64,000 nt of DNA from Cellulophaga baltica (GTDB lineage: Bacteria; Bacteroidota; Bacteroidia; Flavobacteriales; Flavobacteriaceae), in contig NZ_FNBD01000007.1 of NCBI RefSeq assembly GCF_900102165.1, positions 1 through 64,000 of the forward strand, in the 5' to 3' direction. The notes under the pieces were generated by a model. The model was not told the DNA's origin. It saw only the letters and a list, made by a program, of their open reading frames with translations, and ran no database searches. Position 1 is the first letter of the stretch, and every line of letters begins with the position of its first letter. The position numbers and the translations under genes are program-made. Of this stretch, positions 35,609 through 44,812 are shown piece by piece.

Positions 35609-36416
35609 TACTACCAACTCTGAATTGAGTTATAAAAAATTGTCCATTCAGATTAGTTTGAATGGACTTTCTTTTTGTGTCTTAGATTCAGTTGAGAATA
35701 GCATTATAAAGCAGGAACATATTTCCTTTAAAGAAGAGGTAATTCCTTTTCAACTTTTAAAGAATTTAAAAGAAACTCTTGAAAAGTTTGAAATTACTAA
35801 AATGTCTTTTTCGAACATTACGGTAATACACAGAAACCCTCTTTTTACCTTAGTACCAAAGGCGCTTTTTGATCCAGAAGAGTTACCAAATTACCTTAAG
35901 TTTAACGCTAAAATCTTAGCGAACGACCAAATCGCTTACGATGAAATTAAGAATTATGACATTGTAAACATCTATGTACCTTTTACAAACGTCAACAATT
36001 ACATCTATGAACTCTTTGGTGAGTTTGAATATAAACATAGTGGAACCATCCTAATTGAAAGTTTACTTAACAATTTCACAGCAGGAAAAGAACCAATTTG
36101 CTACGCACACATTACAGAACAACAAGTAGATATCACTGTAATTGCAAATAAAAATTTAGTATTCTATAATAGTTTTATATTTGAAACTAAAGAAGATTTC
36201 ATATACTATATTTTATTTACTATTGAACAACTAAAACTTGATACTGAAACCATCAAACTGAGGTTATTTGGCAGTATTGAAGAAGGAGACGAACTCTACA
36301 ACCTTATCTTTACGTATGTTAGAAATGTTGATGTATTTATACCATCAAGTCTTTCGCAACACCTCAATGATAAGGATAAAAAAACAATTGATTTCACTAC
36401 ACTAAGCGCTTTTTAA
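35586..36416 (+). CDS. DUF3822 family protein
   Basis: 276 aa. The start is ATG at 35586, which overlaps the previous gene by 23 bases. The pattern is a Bacteroidota-specific DUF3822 (KLSIQISLNGLSFCVLDSVEN, IPFQLLKNLKETLEKF, and PLFTLVPKALFDPEELPNYL). The fold is thought to be actin/ribonuclease H-like by pattern, though no nucleotide loop is obvious. Function unknown. In the genomes I recall it sits directly upstream of rsmD as it does here (TAATG, one-base overlap), which argues for a shared role in ribosome or envelope physiology but does not prove one. Confidence 0.8.
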   Translation: MTKKKEINTTNSELSYKKLSIQISLNGLSFCVLDSVENSIIKQEHISFKEEVIPFQLLKNLKETLEKFEITKMSFSNITVIHRNPLFTLVPKALFDPEELPNYLKFNAKILANDQIAYDEIKNYDIVNIYVPFTNVNNYIYELFGEFEYKHSGTILIESLLNNFTAGKEPICYAHITEQQVDITVIANKNLVFYNSFIFETKEDFIYYILFTIEQLKLDTETIKLRLFGSIEEGDELYNLIFTYVRNVDVFIPSSLSQHLNDKDKKTIDFTTLSAF

Positions 36417-36949
36417 TGCGAATAATATCAGGAAAACACCGAGGAAGAAGATTAACAGCACCATCAAAACTACCCGTTAGACCAACAACGGATATGGCTA
36501 AAGAAGGTTTGTTCAATATCTTAAATAACGATTATTATTTACCAGATATTTCTGTTTTAGATTTATTTTCAGGAACAGGAAATATTGCTTTTGAGTTTGG
36601 CTCTAGAGGATGTACAACAATTACAGCCGTAGACGCTGATCAAGGTTGTGTGAAATTTATAACCGAAACTACAGAAAAGCTAGAATTACCGATTTCTACG
36701 ATCAAAAGCGATGTGTTTAATTACCTAGAAAAAACAACATCGAAGCATCATATTATTTTTGCAGACCCTCCTTACGATCTTGCCATTGAAGATTTTGAAA
36801 AAATTCCTGAATTGGTATTTTCGAGAGAACTTCTTTTAGAAGACGGGTTGTTGATTGTAGAACACTCCAAACATACCGATTTATCTAAGCTAGCCCAATT
36901 TAGCAAGCAAAGAAAATATGGCGGTAGTGTATTTAGCTTTTTTGAGTAA
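36416..36949 (+). CDS. rsmD: 16S rRNA (guanine(966)-N2)-methyltransferase
   Basis: 177 aa. It starts RIISGKHRGRRLTAPSKLPVRPTTD, the signature N terminus of RsmD. The SAM-binding segment is VLDLFSGTGNIAFEFGSRG, and the N2-guanine methylase motif is IIFADPPYDL (DPPY). It methylates G966 (E. coli numbering) of 16S rRNA in the 30S subunit. All catalytic motifs are present. It overlaps the DUF3822 stop by one base and ends the operon that begins at 34958. Confidence 0.95.
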   Translation: MRIISGKHRGRRLTAPSKLPVRPTTDMAKEGLFNILNNDYYLPDISVLDLFSGTGNIAFEFGSRGCTTITAVDADQGCVKFITETTEKLELPISTIKSDVFNYLEKTTSKHHIIFADPPYDLAIEDFEKIPELVFSRELLLEDGLLIVEHSKHTDLSKLAQFSKQRKYGGSVFSFFE

Positions 36950-37021
36950 ATTTCAGCGCACGCATACCATTTATAGGATAGTGCCGTTTGCTACTCATAT
37001 ATAATCGACAAAAATCAACCG

Positions 37022-37618
37022 ATGAAAAACCTAAGTTTTCCAATTAAATTCGTTTTTAATGTTTCCTCTTTTGCAAATGATTTTACTGCTACCGATGCCT
37101 CAGGACAGACCGTAGCTTATGTAAAACAAAAAATGTTTAAGCTTAAGGAAGATATTTCCATCTTTGAAAATGAAAGTAAAACCAAATTAAATTTCAAAAT
37201 TAAAGCTGATAAATGGATTGATTTCTCTACAGCGTATAGCTTTACAGATGCGGAAGGTCAAGAATTAGGAAAAATCGCGAGAAAAGGTTGGGCTTCTATC
37301 TGGAAGGCTAAATATGAATTAATAGACCAAAATAAAAACTTACAATACCATATTCGTGAAGAAAATGCTTGGGTCAAAGTATTTGACAGCATGCTTGGTG
37401 AAATACCAGTTCTTGGAATGTTCACAGGCTACTTATTTAACCCTTCCTATATTGTAACGGACTTAGAAGGTAAGAACGTCACCCGTTTAAAAAAAGAAGC
37501 CTCTTTTTTTGGTAGAAAATTTGAAGTTTCAAAATTAACAGATATTGATGTGGATGACGAACAACGTATCACATTAGGATTAATGATGATGATTCTTCTT
37601 GAAAGAAGAAGAGGATAA
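37022..37618 (+). CDS. LURP-one/scramblase-like protein
   Basis: 198 aa. The pattern TDAEGQELGKIARKGW and the repeated beta strands, with one hydrophobic helix at the C terminus, resemble the tubby-like LURP-one-related family (phospholipid scramblase-like fold). The N terminus SFPIKFVFNVSSFANDFTATDASG is similar in the group. Function in bacteria is not established; the family may bind lipids or act as a membrane-linked sensor. It stops at 37618, about two bases from the 3' end of the converging RNase P RNA gene, so the tails of the two transcripts are likely to overlap. Confidence 0.75.
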   Translation: MKNLSFPIKFVFNVSSFANDFTATDASGQTVAYVKQKMFKLKEDISIFENESKTKLNFKIKADKWIDFSTAYSFTDAEGQELGKIARKGWASIWKAKYELIDQNKNLQYHIREENAWVKVFDSMLGEIPVLGMFTGYLFNPSYIVTDLEGKNVTRLKKEASFFGRKFEVSKLTDIDVDDEQRITLGLMMMILLERRRG

Positions 37619-37936
37619 AAAAGCAGGCCGTAAGCCGGATTCTGTGACCCTTGATTTACATCAAGGGTTTCTTATCATTTATCTAGACCTTTAGTTACCC
37701 AAAGGCTCTAACCGCCTACCCTTCAGCACGAGCGTGCCGCCCTTAAAGCTGATATACATGACGTTTCACCGTATAGAGTTTACCTGGTTTCACTACAGCA
37801 TTACCTGTACATACTTTCTGTTGCACTTGTCCTCCTCTAGTAAACTAGAGTGACGGGCATTACCCGCTATACTGCACTATGGTGTCCGGACTTTCCTCGT
37901 TTTGCACAAAGCAACCCGCGATAAGATGACCTGCTG
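37619..37936 (-). ncRNA. rnpB: RNase P RNA (class A)
   Basis: On the minus strand the conserved core segments are clear: the P4 region GAGGAAAGTCCGGAC near the 5' end, ACAGAAAG with the surrounding loops, GGTAAACTCTATACGGTG, AGATAAATGATAAG, and the 3' ACAGAATCCGGCTTA. The terminal stem P1 pairs GCAGGTC (37928-37934) with GGCCTGC (37623-37629). RNase P RNA is the catalytic part that matures tRNA 5' ends with the RnpA protein. The 3' end is followed by a T run (TTTTTTATCC) that ends the transcript near the stop of the converging LURP-one-like gene. The ends are estimated to within a few bases. Confidence 0.93.
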
Positions 37937-37940
37937 CCGG

Positions 37941-37948
37941 CAAAGGTA
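37941..37948 (-). promoter_or_regulatory. -7 element of the rnpB promoter
   Basis: On the minus strand TACCTTTG matches TAnnTTTG and places the transcription start close to 37936, at the first base of the predicted P1 stem. No convincing -33 TTG was found at the usual spacing. Confidence 0.55.
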
Positions 37949-38013
37949 ATTTAATTGTTGATAAATTAACTGCTAATAAACTATAAATAGCACTTATTCT
38001 GCTAAGCTATTTT

Positions 38014-38021
38014 TATATTTG
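38014..38021 (+). promoter_or_regulatory. -7 element of the dnaX promoter
   Basis: TATATTTG matches TAnnTTTG. A start near 38027 would leave almost no leader before an ATG at 38030 and about 42 bases before the TTG at 38069, which favours the TTG start. Confidence 0.45.
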
Positions 38022-38068
38022 TAATTACTGTGCTAAACAGTATCATAATTTTTAAAAAGCAATACGTA

Positions 38069-39922
38069 TTGGAACCTTTTGTAGTATCGGCAAGAAAATA
38101 TAGACCCCAAACATTTAAAGATGTCGTGGGGCAACAAGCGATTACCAATACGCTTTTAAATGCCATTGAAAATAATCATTTAGCGCAAGCTTTATTATTT
38201 TGCGGTCCTAGAGGAGTAGGAAAAACTACCTGCGCCCGTATTTTAGCTAAAAAAATTAACGAAGATGGTGAGCAACATCCCGATGAAGACTATGCATTCA
38301 ACATTTTTGAGTTAGATGCCGCATCTAACAACTCGGTAGATGACATTCGTAGTTTAACAGATCAGGTTCGTATACCACCACAAGTAGGAAAATATAAAGT
38401 CTATATTATAGATGAGGTTCACATGCTTTCACAATCTGCATTTAATGCTTTTTTGAAAACATTAGAAGAGCCACCAAAGCACGCAATTTTCATATTAGCA
38501 ACTACTGAAAAGCATAAAATAATTCCTACTATCTTATCGCGTTGTCAAATTTTTGATTTCAAAAGAATAACGGTTAAAGATGCTGCAGAATACCTAAAGT
38601 ATATCGCAGAGAATCAAGGAATTGAAGCTGAAGATGATGCTTTACACATCATTGCCCAAAAAGCAGATGGCGCTATGCGAGATGCTTTATCCATTTTTGA
38701 TAGAGTCGTTAGTTTTGCCGGCAAAAAATTAACCCGTAAGGCCGTTACAGAAAATTTAAATGTTCTAGATTACGATACGTATTTTGGAGCTACAGATTTA
38801 ATATTAGAACACGATATACCCGGCTTATTAGTACAGTTTAATGATACCCTTGCAAAAGGATTTGATGGTCATCATTTTATCACAGGACTAGCATCACACT
38901 TTAGAGATCTTATGGTATGCCAACATCCATCTACGATAGCGTTGTTAGAAGTTGGTGACGAAGCCAAGAGATTATACCTAGAACAATCCAAAAAGACTTC
39001 TAGCAGCTTTCTAATGAAAGCCATAGATATAGCTAATGATTGTGACATTAAGTATAAGTCCAGTAAAAATCAGCGGCTCCTAGTAGAACTATCCCTCATG
39101 AAATTATCCTCTATCGATTACGATGGAGAAAAAAAAAATCCTAATTCCGTAACAAGCGAAGACTATATTATTCCAGCTTCTTTTTTTAAAAGTGAACACT
39201 TTAAAAAAAGAACAACAAATTCTACTAAAGCAAATCATGACACCTTAGTCACCACCAACGAATTACCAAAAATAGTTGATGAAAAGATTGATGCTACCGC
39301 ACCTATTTCAAATACCCCCGAAGGAACGACAGCAGTAGACCATGCCGAAACATATATTCCTCAAGAAAACTTATCTGAGCAAAAAGTAGAAGAAGCTACA
39401 CCTGATAGTTTCGAAGAAGAAAAAAAGCCTGTAGCAAAATTATCTATCAACACGCCAAAAAACAGAGTTTCCGGACTATCCTTATCTAGCTTGCGTGTAA
39501 AGAAAGAACATCAGCTGAATCGGAAAGAAACGGTTATTGACGAAAGCAAACTCCCGAGATCTCCTTTCTCTGAGGAAGATATGCAAAAACATTGGGCAGA
39601 TTTTGTTCATAAAATTGATATTGACGGCCGTAAAATATTAGCATCTAACCTTAATAGCGATACTCCCAAACTAAGAGATAATTTCACTATTTGGATTGAA
39701 CTCCCAAATAGCACTATGAAAAAAGAAATTGAACGGGAGCAGTTTGATTTGATGGAATATTTACGCTTAAAACTAAACAACCACTTTGTTAAATTACAAA
39801 TTACCATAAACGAAACTACCTCTACCAAATTTGCCTTTACTCCCGAAGAGAAATATGAAAAACTGAGAGCCAAAAACCCTGCAATAGATCTATTAAGACG
39901 TGAGTTTGATTTGGATTTATAA
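38069..39922 (+). CDS. dnaX: DNA polymerase III subunits gamma and tau
   Basis: About 617 aa from a TTG codon at 38069. The frame is open to ATG at 38030, but family members begin MEPFVVSARKYRPQTFKDVVGQQ-like, which the TTG start reproduces. AAA+ motifs: CGPRGVGKTTCARILAKK (Walker A), IIDEVHMLSQSAFNAFLKTLEEPP (Walker B and sensor), and SRCQIFDF. It loads the sliding clamp in the replisome. The four-cysteine zinc module usual after Walker A is absent, replaced by a short acidic loop, as I recall for Bacteroidota. The Pro/Glu-rich linker and C-terminal tau-like region (about 375-617) are present, and no frameshift site was checked. Confidence 0.93.
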   Translation: MEPFVVSARKYRPQTFKDVVGQQAITNTLLNAIENNHLAQALLFCGPRGVGKTTCARILAKKINEDGEQHPDEDYAFNIFELDAASNNSVDDIRSLTDQVRIPPQVGKYKVYIIDEVHMLSQSAFNAFLKTLEEPPKHAIFILATTEKHKIIPTILSRCQIFDFKRITVKDAAEYLKYIAENQGIEAEDDALHIIAQKADGAMRDALSIFDRVVSFAGKKLTRKAVTENLNVLDYDTYFGATDLILEHDIPGLLVQFNDTLAKGFDGHHFITGLASHFRDLMVCQHPSTIALLEVGDEAKRLYLEQSKKTSSSFLMKAIDIANDCDIKYKSSKNQRLLVELSLMKLSSIDYDGEKKNPNSVTSEDYIIPASFFKSEHFKKRTTNSTKANHDTLVTTNELPKIVDEKIDATAPISNTPEGTTAVDHAETYIPQENLSEQKVEEATPDSFEEEKKPVAKLSINTPKNRVSGLSLSSLRVKKEHQLNRKETVIDESKLPRSPFSEEDMQKHWADFVHKIDIDGRKILASNLNSDTPKLRDNFTIWIELPNSTMKKEIEREQFDLMEYLRLKLNNHFVKLQITINETTSTKFAFTPEEKYEKLRAKNPAIDLLRREFDLDL

Positions 39923-39992
39923 TGATTGATACCATAAAAAAGATATTTTAATTGGTAGGTCACCCTACTATTAGTGCTTAATATTAAAAAAA

Positions 39993-40574
39993 ATGCTAGG
40001 ATTAAAATTACCAACAGATCCAAGATGGGTTAATATTGTTGAAAAGAATATAGATGAGATATTAACAGATCATGCGTATTGCGAGCAGAAAGCAGCCGCT
40101 ACCGCCATATCTTTAATTGTATCTTTTCCTGAATACACGGAACTTGTACAAGAAATGATAGCTTTAGTTCGTGAAGAAATGGGGCATTTTAAAATGGTTC
40201 ATGATCGCATTATCGCAAGAGGTCAAATTCTTGGACGTGATCGAAAGGATGAATACGTAGTGCAATTATTGAAATTTTTCCCAAAAGGTGGCAGTAGAAC
40301 TACACAGTTAGTACATAGACTTCTCTATGCAGGACTTATTGAAGCTAGAAGCTGTGAAAGATTCCGTTTACTATCTGAAGAATTAGAAGATAAGGAGTTA
40401 GCTGATTTCTACCACAAGTTAATGATTAGCGAAGCAGGCCATTATACCATGTTTTTAAAATTCGCTAGGCAATACGGTGACCGCAATGAGGTAAGTCAAA
40501 AATGGGAAGACCTTTTAGTATACGAAGCCAACATTATGAAAGACTTTAGCAAAAGCGGCAGTATTCACGGCTAA
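39993..40574 (+). CDS. miaE: tRNA-(ms2io6A)-hydroxylase
   Basis: 193 aa. Diiron motifs are DHAYCEQKAAATA, REEMGHFKMVH, EARSCERFRLL and SEAGHYTMF, giving the Glu and His ligands of the ferritin-like four-helix bundle in both halves. MiaE hydroxylates the isopentenyl side chain of ms2i6A at position 37 of tRNAs reading U-starting codons. It requires the MiaA and MiaB products, which are not in this window. It is the only member of a short + strand unit, and its 3' end overlaps the converging ppx gene by 4 bases. Confidence 0.94.
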   Translation: MLGLKLPTDPRWVNIVEKNIDEILTDHAYCEQKAAATAISLIVSFPEYTELVQEMIALVREEMGHFKMVHDRIIARGQILGRDRKDEYVVQLLKFFPKGGSRTTQLVHRLLYAGLIEARSCERFRLLSEELEDKELADFYHKLMISEAGHYTMFLKFARQYGDRNEVSQKWEDLLVYEANIMKDFSKSGSIHG

Positions 40575-41470
40575 GGTTTCTTTGCATTAGTATCGTAATA
40601 AAGCGTTTTTATAATACCGTCAGATAATCCTATTTTAGGAACATGAATTTTCTTCGCACCGCTCCACTTTGCAGCAGATAAAAAGATCTTAGTTGCCGGT
40701 ATAATAACATCTGCCCTATCCGGGTTTAAACCAAGTTCAGAAATACGCTCGTCATACGTAAGGCTCTCTAAAAAGCTGTACTGCGCTTTTAACCAAATTG
40801 ATGATAAAGGCTCCCCCTCTTTACGTCCAGAAATTTTATGCAATTTATTGATATTACCTCCTGAACCAATAATAGAAACATCTGGAATATTCCGAACATG
40901 TTCTTTGATCCAATCTTCTAATTTTTTCCAAGTTGCTTCGCCTACCATATTATTTAGCAAACGCACTGTTCCTAACTTAAAAGATTTAGAAACCAATATC
41001 TTTCCCTGTGTAAACACTGTAAACTCGGTACTCCCTCCTCCTACATCAATATACAAATAAGACTTATCCTTTTGCATTAGTTGCTTAAGATCTGTAGAAG
41101 CAATGATCGCAGCCTCACGTTTCCCGTCTATTAACTCAATTGTAATATCTGCTTCGTCTTTAACACGTTTAATAATCTCTAAACCGTTATTTGCTTCGCG
41201 CATCGCAGAAGTAGCACAAGCCATATATTGTTCTACCCCAGCAACATCCATTAACAACTTAAAAGCCTTCATCGTATTGACAATACGGTCTGCATTACGA
41301 TCTGTAATTTCTCCTACCGTAAAAGAATCTTCTCCTAAACGCACAGGAACCCGAACTAAAGCACTCTTGCGAAAAAGAGTGGTCTTATTTTTCTCCTCTA
41401 TAATGTTATGTGTCAACAATCGGATAGCGTTTGAACCAATATCTATTGCTGCAAATTTCCTTACTTTCAA
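40571..41470 (-). CDS. Ppx/GppA-type exopolyphosphatase
   Basis: 299 aa, the short form. Actin-like ATPase-fold motifs are AAIDIGSNAIRLLTH (phosphate 1) and YLYIDVGGGSTEFTVF (phosphate 2), and IIGSGGNINKLHKI is the adenosine/loop region. Enzymes of this family hydrolyse polyphosphate or convert pppGpp to ppGpp. The short form lacks the HD domain that the longer Ppx proteins carry. It is downstream of ppk (13 bases) on the same strand, which favours polyphosphate breakdown as its role. Confidence 0.92.
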   Translation of the reverse strand: MKVRKFAAIDIGSNAIRLLTHNIIEEKNKTTLFRKSALVRVPVRLGEDSFTVGEITDRNADRIVNTMKAFKLLMDVAGVEQYMACATSAMREANNGLEIIKRVKDEADITIELIDGKREAAIIASTDLKQLMQKDKSYLYIDVGGGSTEFTVFTQGKILVSKSFKLGTVRLLNNMVGEATWKKLEDWIKEHVRNIPDVSIIGSGGNINKLHKISGRKEGEPLSSIWLKAQYSFLESLTYDERISELGLNPDRADVIIPATKIFLSAAKWSGAKKIHVPKIGLSDGIIKTLYYDTNAKKP

Positions 41471-41483
41471 TATTTCTAGTATT

Positions 41484-43556
41484 TTAAGATTCTAATTTTG
41501 CTTTGTAATAATCATATAGCGCAAATTGAGAACGGACTTCTGGACCTTTTATTTTTTTGTATGCATTATCTTGTTTCTGAGAAAAAACACGTGCTTTTAA
41601 ATTATCACTCCATGAAATCTCAAAGGTATCTATCAGCTCCTGCTTAATATCTTTATCATAAATAGGACAACCCACCTCTACTCTATAGTCTAAGTTTCTA
41701 GTCATCCAATCTGCTGAAGTAATAAATATTTTAGGATCCCCATTATTCCCAAAAATAAACGATCTAGGGTGCTCCAAAAATTTATCTACCACACTAATGG
41801 CTTCAATATTTTCACTCATACCTTTTACGCCAGGAATTAAGCAACAAATACCACGAACAATTAATTGAATTTTAACCCCTGCATTACTAGCTTCATATAA
41901 TTTATCTACCATCTTATACGAAGTAAAGCTATTCATCTTTATTTTGATGTACGCCTCCTTTCCTGCTTTTGCATTTGCAATTTCAGTATCAATCAGTTTT
42001 TTGAAAAGATTTTTCGTATAATGTGGAGAAACAATTAAATGCTTGTATTTATTAATCTTGTAGGTGGTCTCAAAGAAATCAAACACCTTATTCAACTCTT
42101 TTAAAATATCCTCATTAGCAGTAAACAAAGTATAATCTGTATAGATACGCGCTGTAGCTTCGTTAAAATTACCAGTACTTATAAAACCATATCGTTTTAT
42201 AACATCATTCTCCTCGCGCTCTATTAAACAAATTTTACTGTGCACCTTTAATCCCGGTACTCCAAATATTAATTTAACGCCTTCAGCTTGTAACTGCTCT
42301 GCATACTCAATATTGGCCTGTTCATCAAAACGTGCTTGAAGTTCTATTTGAACCGTAACTTGTTTTCCATTTTTAACTGCATTTATTAAGGATGCCGCTA
42401 CCTGAGAATTATTTGCAAGGCGATACACTGTAATCTTAATGGTTTTTACTTTTGGATCTAAAGCTGCCTCCCGCAAAAACTTAATGATATATGAAAAAGT
42501 ATGATAAGGAGTGTATTGTAAAAAGTCTTTCGTTGCAATGGGCTCAAACAAACTGCCTTCCATATTTAAACCTTTAACAGGTAATGGCGTAATTTTATCA
42601 TACAAAAGATCTTGTCTTCCTAAACTAGGGAAGCCCATATAATCTCTACGGTTATGATACCTTCCACCAGGAATAACACTATCTGTATCCTCAATATTCA
42701 TTTTCTCTTTTAGAAAATTAAGGGTGTCTTTTGCGATACTTTTATCGTACACAAAACGAACAGGGTCACTCGTTTTCCGATGCTCTACACTGCTCGATAT
42801 TTTTTCGATAAAACTCTTACTCAAGTCGTTATCCATATCTAACTCTGCATCACGAGTAATTTTTATCATGTGAGCAGAAATAGACTTGTATTCAAACATG
42901 TTGAAGATACTTCCTAAGCAATAGCGAATCAGGTCATCTAAGATTATAATATAATCTTTACCATCTTCTTTTGGCAAAACAACAAAACGATCTATTCCCT
43001 TAGGAATCTCAATTAAAGCATACCTATTTTCAGAATTTTTAAGATCTGTTTCTGGTTTTAACACCATTTTTATGGCCAAATAGGCTGCAGTATCCTTCAA
43101 AACAGGAAACTCTCTTAAGTCATTTAAAATGATGGTCATTAAAACAGGACTCACCTGATTGGCAAAATATGTTTTTATAAACTCAGACTGCTTAGGGGTT
43201 ATTTCCTTTTCATTTATAATGTAAATGTCTTCTGCTTCTAATTCTTTTTCAATTTCACCCAGAATCTTTAAACTTTCTGTTTGCTGTTTGATAACGATGT
43301 TTGTTATCTGCTCTAATAAATCTTTCGCTATCTCACCACCCAAAACACTTTTACCTGTTTTACCAGCCTCGACAATACGTTTAACCGTAGCATAACGTAC
43401 CTTAAAAAATTCATCTAAGTTGTTAGAAAAAATACCTAAAAAGCGCAACCTTTCAATTAAAGGCACCTTCTTATCCGCGGTTTCTTGCAACACACGTTTA
43501 TTAAATTGCAACCAGCTAATTTCGCGATTAATATATTGATTCTTACTCTTTATCAT
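41484..43556 (-). CDS. ppk1: Polyphosphate kinase 1
   Basis: 690 aa, normal length. It starts SKNQYINREISWLQFNKRVLQE, the family N terminus, and GVPGLKVHSKICLIE holds the autophosphorylated His. FGFISTGNFNEATARIYTD and PRSFIFGNNGDPKIFITSADWMTRNLDYRVEV, near the second active-site His, are conserved. It reversibly builds polyphosphate from ATP. It overlaps the stop of sixA by 4 bases and is 13 bases from ppx, so phosphate reserve synthesis and breakdown are co-transcribed. Confidence 0.96.
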   Translation of the reverse strand: MIKSKNQYINREISWLQFNKRVLQETADKKVPLIERLRFLGIFSNNLDEFFKVRYATVKRIVEAGKTGKSVLGGEIAKDLLEQITNIVIKQQTESLKILGEIEKELEAEDIYIINEKEITPKQSEFIKTYFANQVSPVLMTIILNDLREFPVLKDTAAYLAIKMVLKPETDLKNSENRYALIEIPKGIDRFVVLPKEDGKDYIIILDDLIRYCLGSIFNMFEYKSISAHMIKITRDAELDMDNDLSKSFIEKISSSVEHRKTSDPVRFVYDKSIAKDTLNFLKEKMNIEDTDSVIPGGRYHNRRDYMGFPSLGRQDLLYDKITPLPVKGLNMEGSLFEPIATKDFLQYTPYHTFSYIIKFLREAALDPKVKTIKITVYRLANNSQVAASLINAVKNGKQVTVQIELQARFDEQANIEYAEQLQAEGVKLIFGVPGLKVHSKICLIEREENDVIKRYGFISTGNFNEATARIYTDYTLFTANEDILKELNKVFDFFETTYKINKYKHLIVSPHYTKNLFKKLIDTEIANAKAGKEAYIKIKMNSFTSYKMVDKLYEASNAGVKIQLIVRGICCLIPGVKGMSENIEAISVVDKFLEHPRSFIFGNNGDPKIFITSADWMTRNLDYRVEVGCPIYDKDIKQELIDTFEISWSDNLKARVFSQKQDNAYKKIKGPEVRSQFALYDYYKAKLES

Positions 43557-44041
43557 TTTTTAAGATATTTTGGTACTAAAGTTCTTTCTGTTTTTCCTTT
43601 TGTAATGGTTTTCCAGTGTTCTACATCAAAACTAAGCTGAACAAAACCAGCAGTGGGCACATTATCAATAAACTGGCTCCCTAATGAATTTGCAATTTCG
43701 GTAAAGGCGTGATTATGACCAAAAATAAAAACACTATTGAGGTCATTATTTAATTCTTTTATAAATTGGAGCACGGATTCTCCTGAAAAATCATATAAAT
43801 CATTCGAAATTTGAAATTTATGTAAAGAGAAATCCAATTCTTTTAAAGCAATTATAGCAGTATGCAAAGCCCTATTTGCTGGACTAGAAAACGCAGCATC
43901 TATAGGCAACTGTAATTTACTAAGCGTTTCGCCAACAATGTGGGCATCTTGGATACCACGCTCTTTTAAAGGTCGGTCTCTATCTGAAACAGCATATTCC
44001 CATGTAGATTTGCCGTGACGCATTAAATAAATAGTCTTCAA
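43553..44041 (-). CDS. sixA: SixA-type histidine phosphatase
   Basis: 162 aa. The signature KTIYLMRHGKSTWEYAVSDRDRPL contains the phosphohistidine RHG motif, and IFGHNHAFTEI holds the second His. SixA proteins remove phosphate from phospho-His on phosphotransfer proteins, and short members also act on small phosphates. It is directly upstream of ppk1, overlapping it by 4 bases. A link to polyphosphate metabolism is suggested by this conserved-looking context but not shown. Confidence 0.88.
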   Translation of the reverse strand: MKTIYLMRHGKSTWEYAVSDRDRPLKERGIQDAHIVGETLSKLQLPIDAAFSSPANRALHTAIIALKELDFSLHKFQISNDLYDFSGESVLQFIKELNNDLNSVFIFGHNHAFTEIANSLGSQFIDNVPTAGFVQLSFDVEHWKTITKGKTERTLVPKYLKK

Positions 44042-44073
44042 TAGTTTTATTTTAGTTGAATTAGGGGTACTAA

Positions 44074-44718
44074 TTATGGCGCTAGTCTATCTATTTTCCA
44101 ATCGATATTCTCTAAGGAAAACCTGATACGATCATGCAATCTATTAGGTCTACCTTGCCAGAACTCCATAGAGATAGGCTTTACGATATATCCGCCCCAA
44201 TTCTTAGGACGTAAAATTTCTTTAGTTTCGTATTCTTTTTCTAATTCTTTAAGCCTCCCTTCCAATACCTCTCTAGAAGCGATTACGGTGCTCTGTTCTG
44301 AAACTATAGCCCCAAGCTTACTACCATCTGGACGCGATTCAAAATACCCATCTGATAAATTTTCAGGAATTTTCTCTGCCACACCTTTTATAATAATTTG
44401 ACGCTCCATAAAAGGCCAGAAAAAAGAAACACAAACTTTTGAATTATTTGCTATAGCTCTACCTTTTTCACTATCATAATTGGTATAAAAAATAAACCCT
44501 TCATGAGTGTATTTTTTTAGTAGTACAACCCTACTCTTAGGAAAACCATCTAAACCAATAGTAGAAACTGTCATCGCATTTGGTTCTTCTACCCCTTCTG
44601 ATGCTTCTGTCTCATAGAACCATTTTTGAAAAAGTTCCATCGGGTTATCCGAAATACGTTCTTCTGTGAGTTCGCTTTTTTCGTATGTTTTTCTGTAGCC
44701 TCCTAAATCTTTTTGCAT
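44074..44718 (-). CDS. pdxH: Pyridoxamine 5'-phosphate oxidase
   Basis: 214 aa. Family blocks are NAMTVSTIGLDGFPKSRVVLLK (FMN and phosphate), FYTNYDSEKGRAIANN, VSFFWPFMERQIIIKG, and GGYIVKPISMEFWQGRPNRLHDR near the C terminus. It oxidises pyridoxamine or pyridoxine phosphate to pyridoxal phosphate with FMN. The start is the ATG at 44718, before QKDLGGYRKTYEKSEL, which fits the N terminus of the family. It follows rnz with a 94-base gap, so it may have its own promoter, though none was found. Confidence 0.95.
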   Translation of the reverse strand: MQKDLGGYRKTYEKSELTEERISDNPMELFQKWFYETEASEGVEEPNAMTVSTIGLDGFPKSRVVLLKKYTHEGFIFYTNYDSEKGRAIANNSKVCVSFFWPFMERQIIIKGVAEKIPENLSDGYFESRPDGSKLGAIVSEQSTVIASREVLEGRLKELEKEYETKEILRPKNWGGYIVKPISMEFWQGRPNRLHDRIRFSLENIDWKIDRLAP

Positions 44719-44812
44719 CTAATTTTCCCTAATATGTACACTTACAAAGTTCTGAAAAAGATACTAAAAGATGAAGATTACTGAGTTTAATTATTTAAAA
44801 ATATTCTATGCT

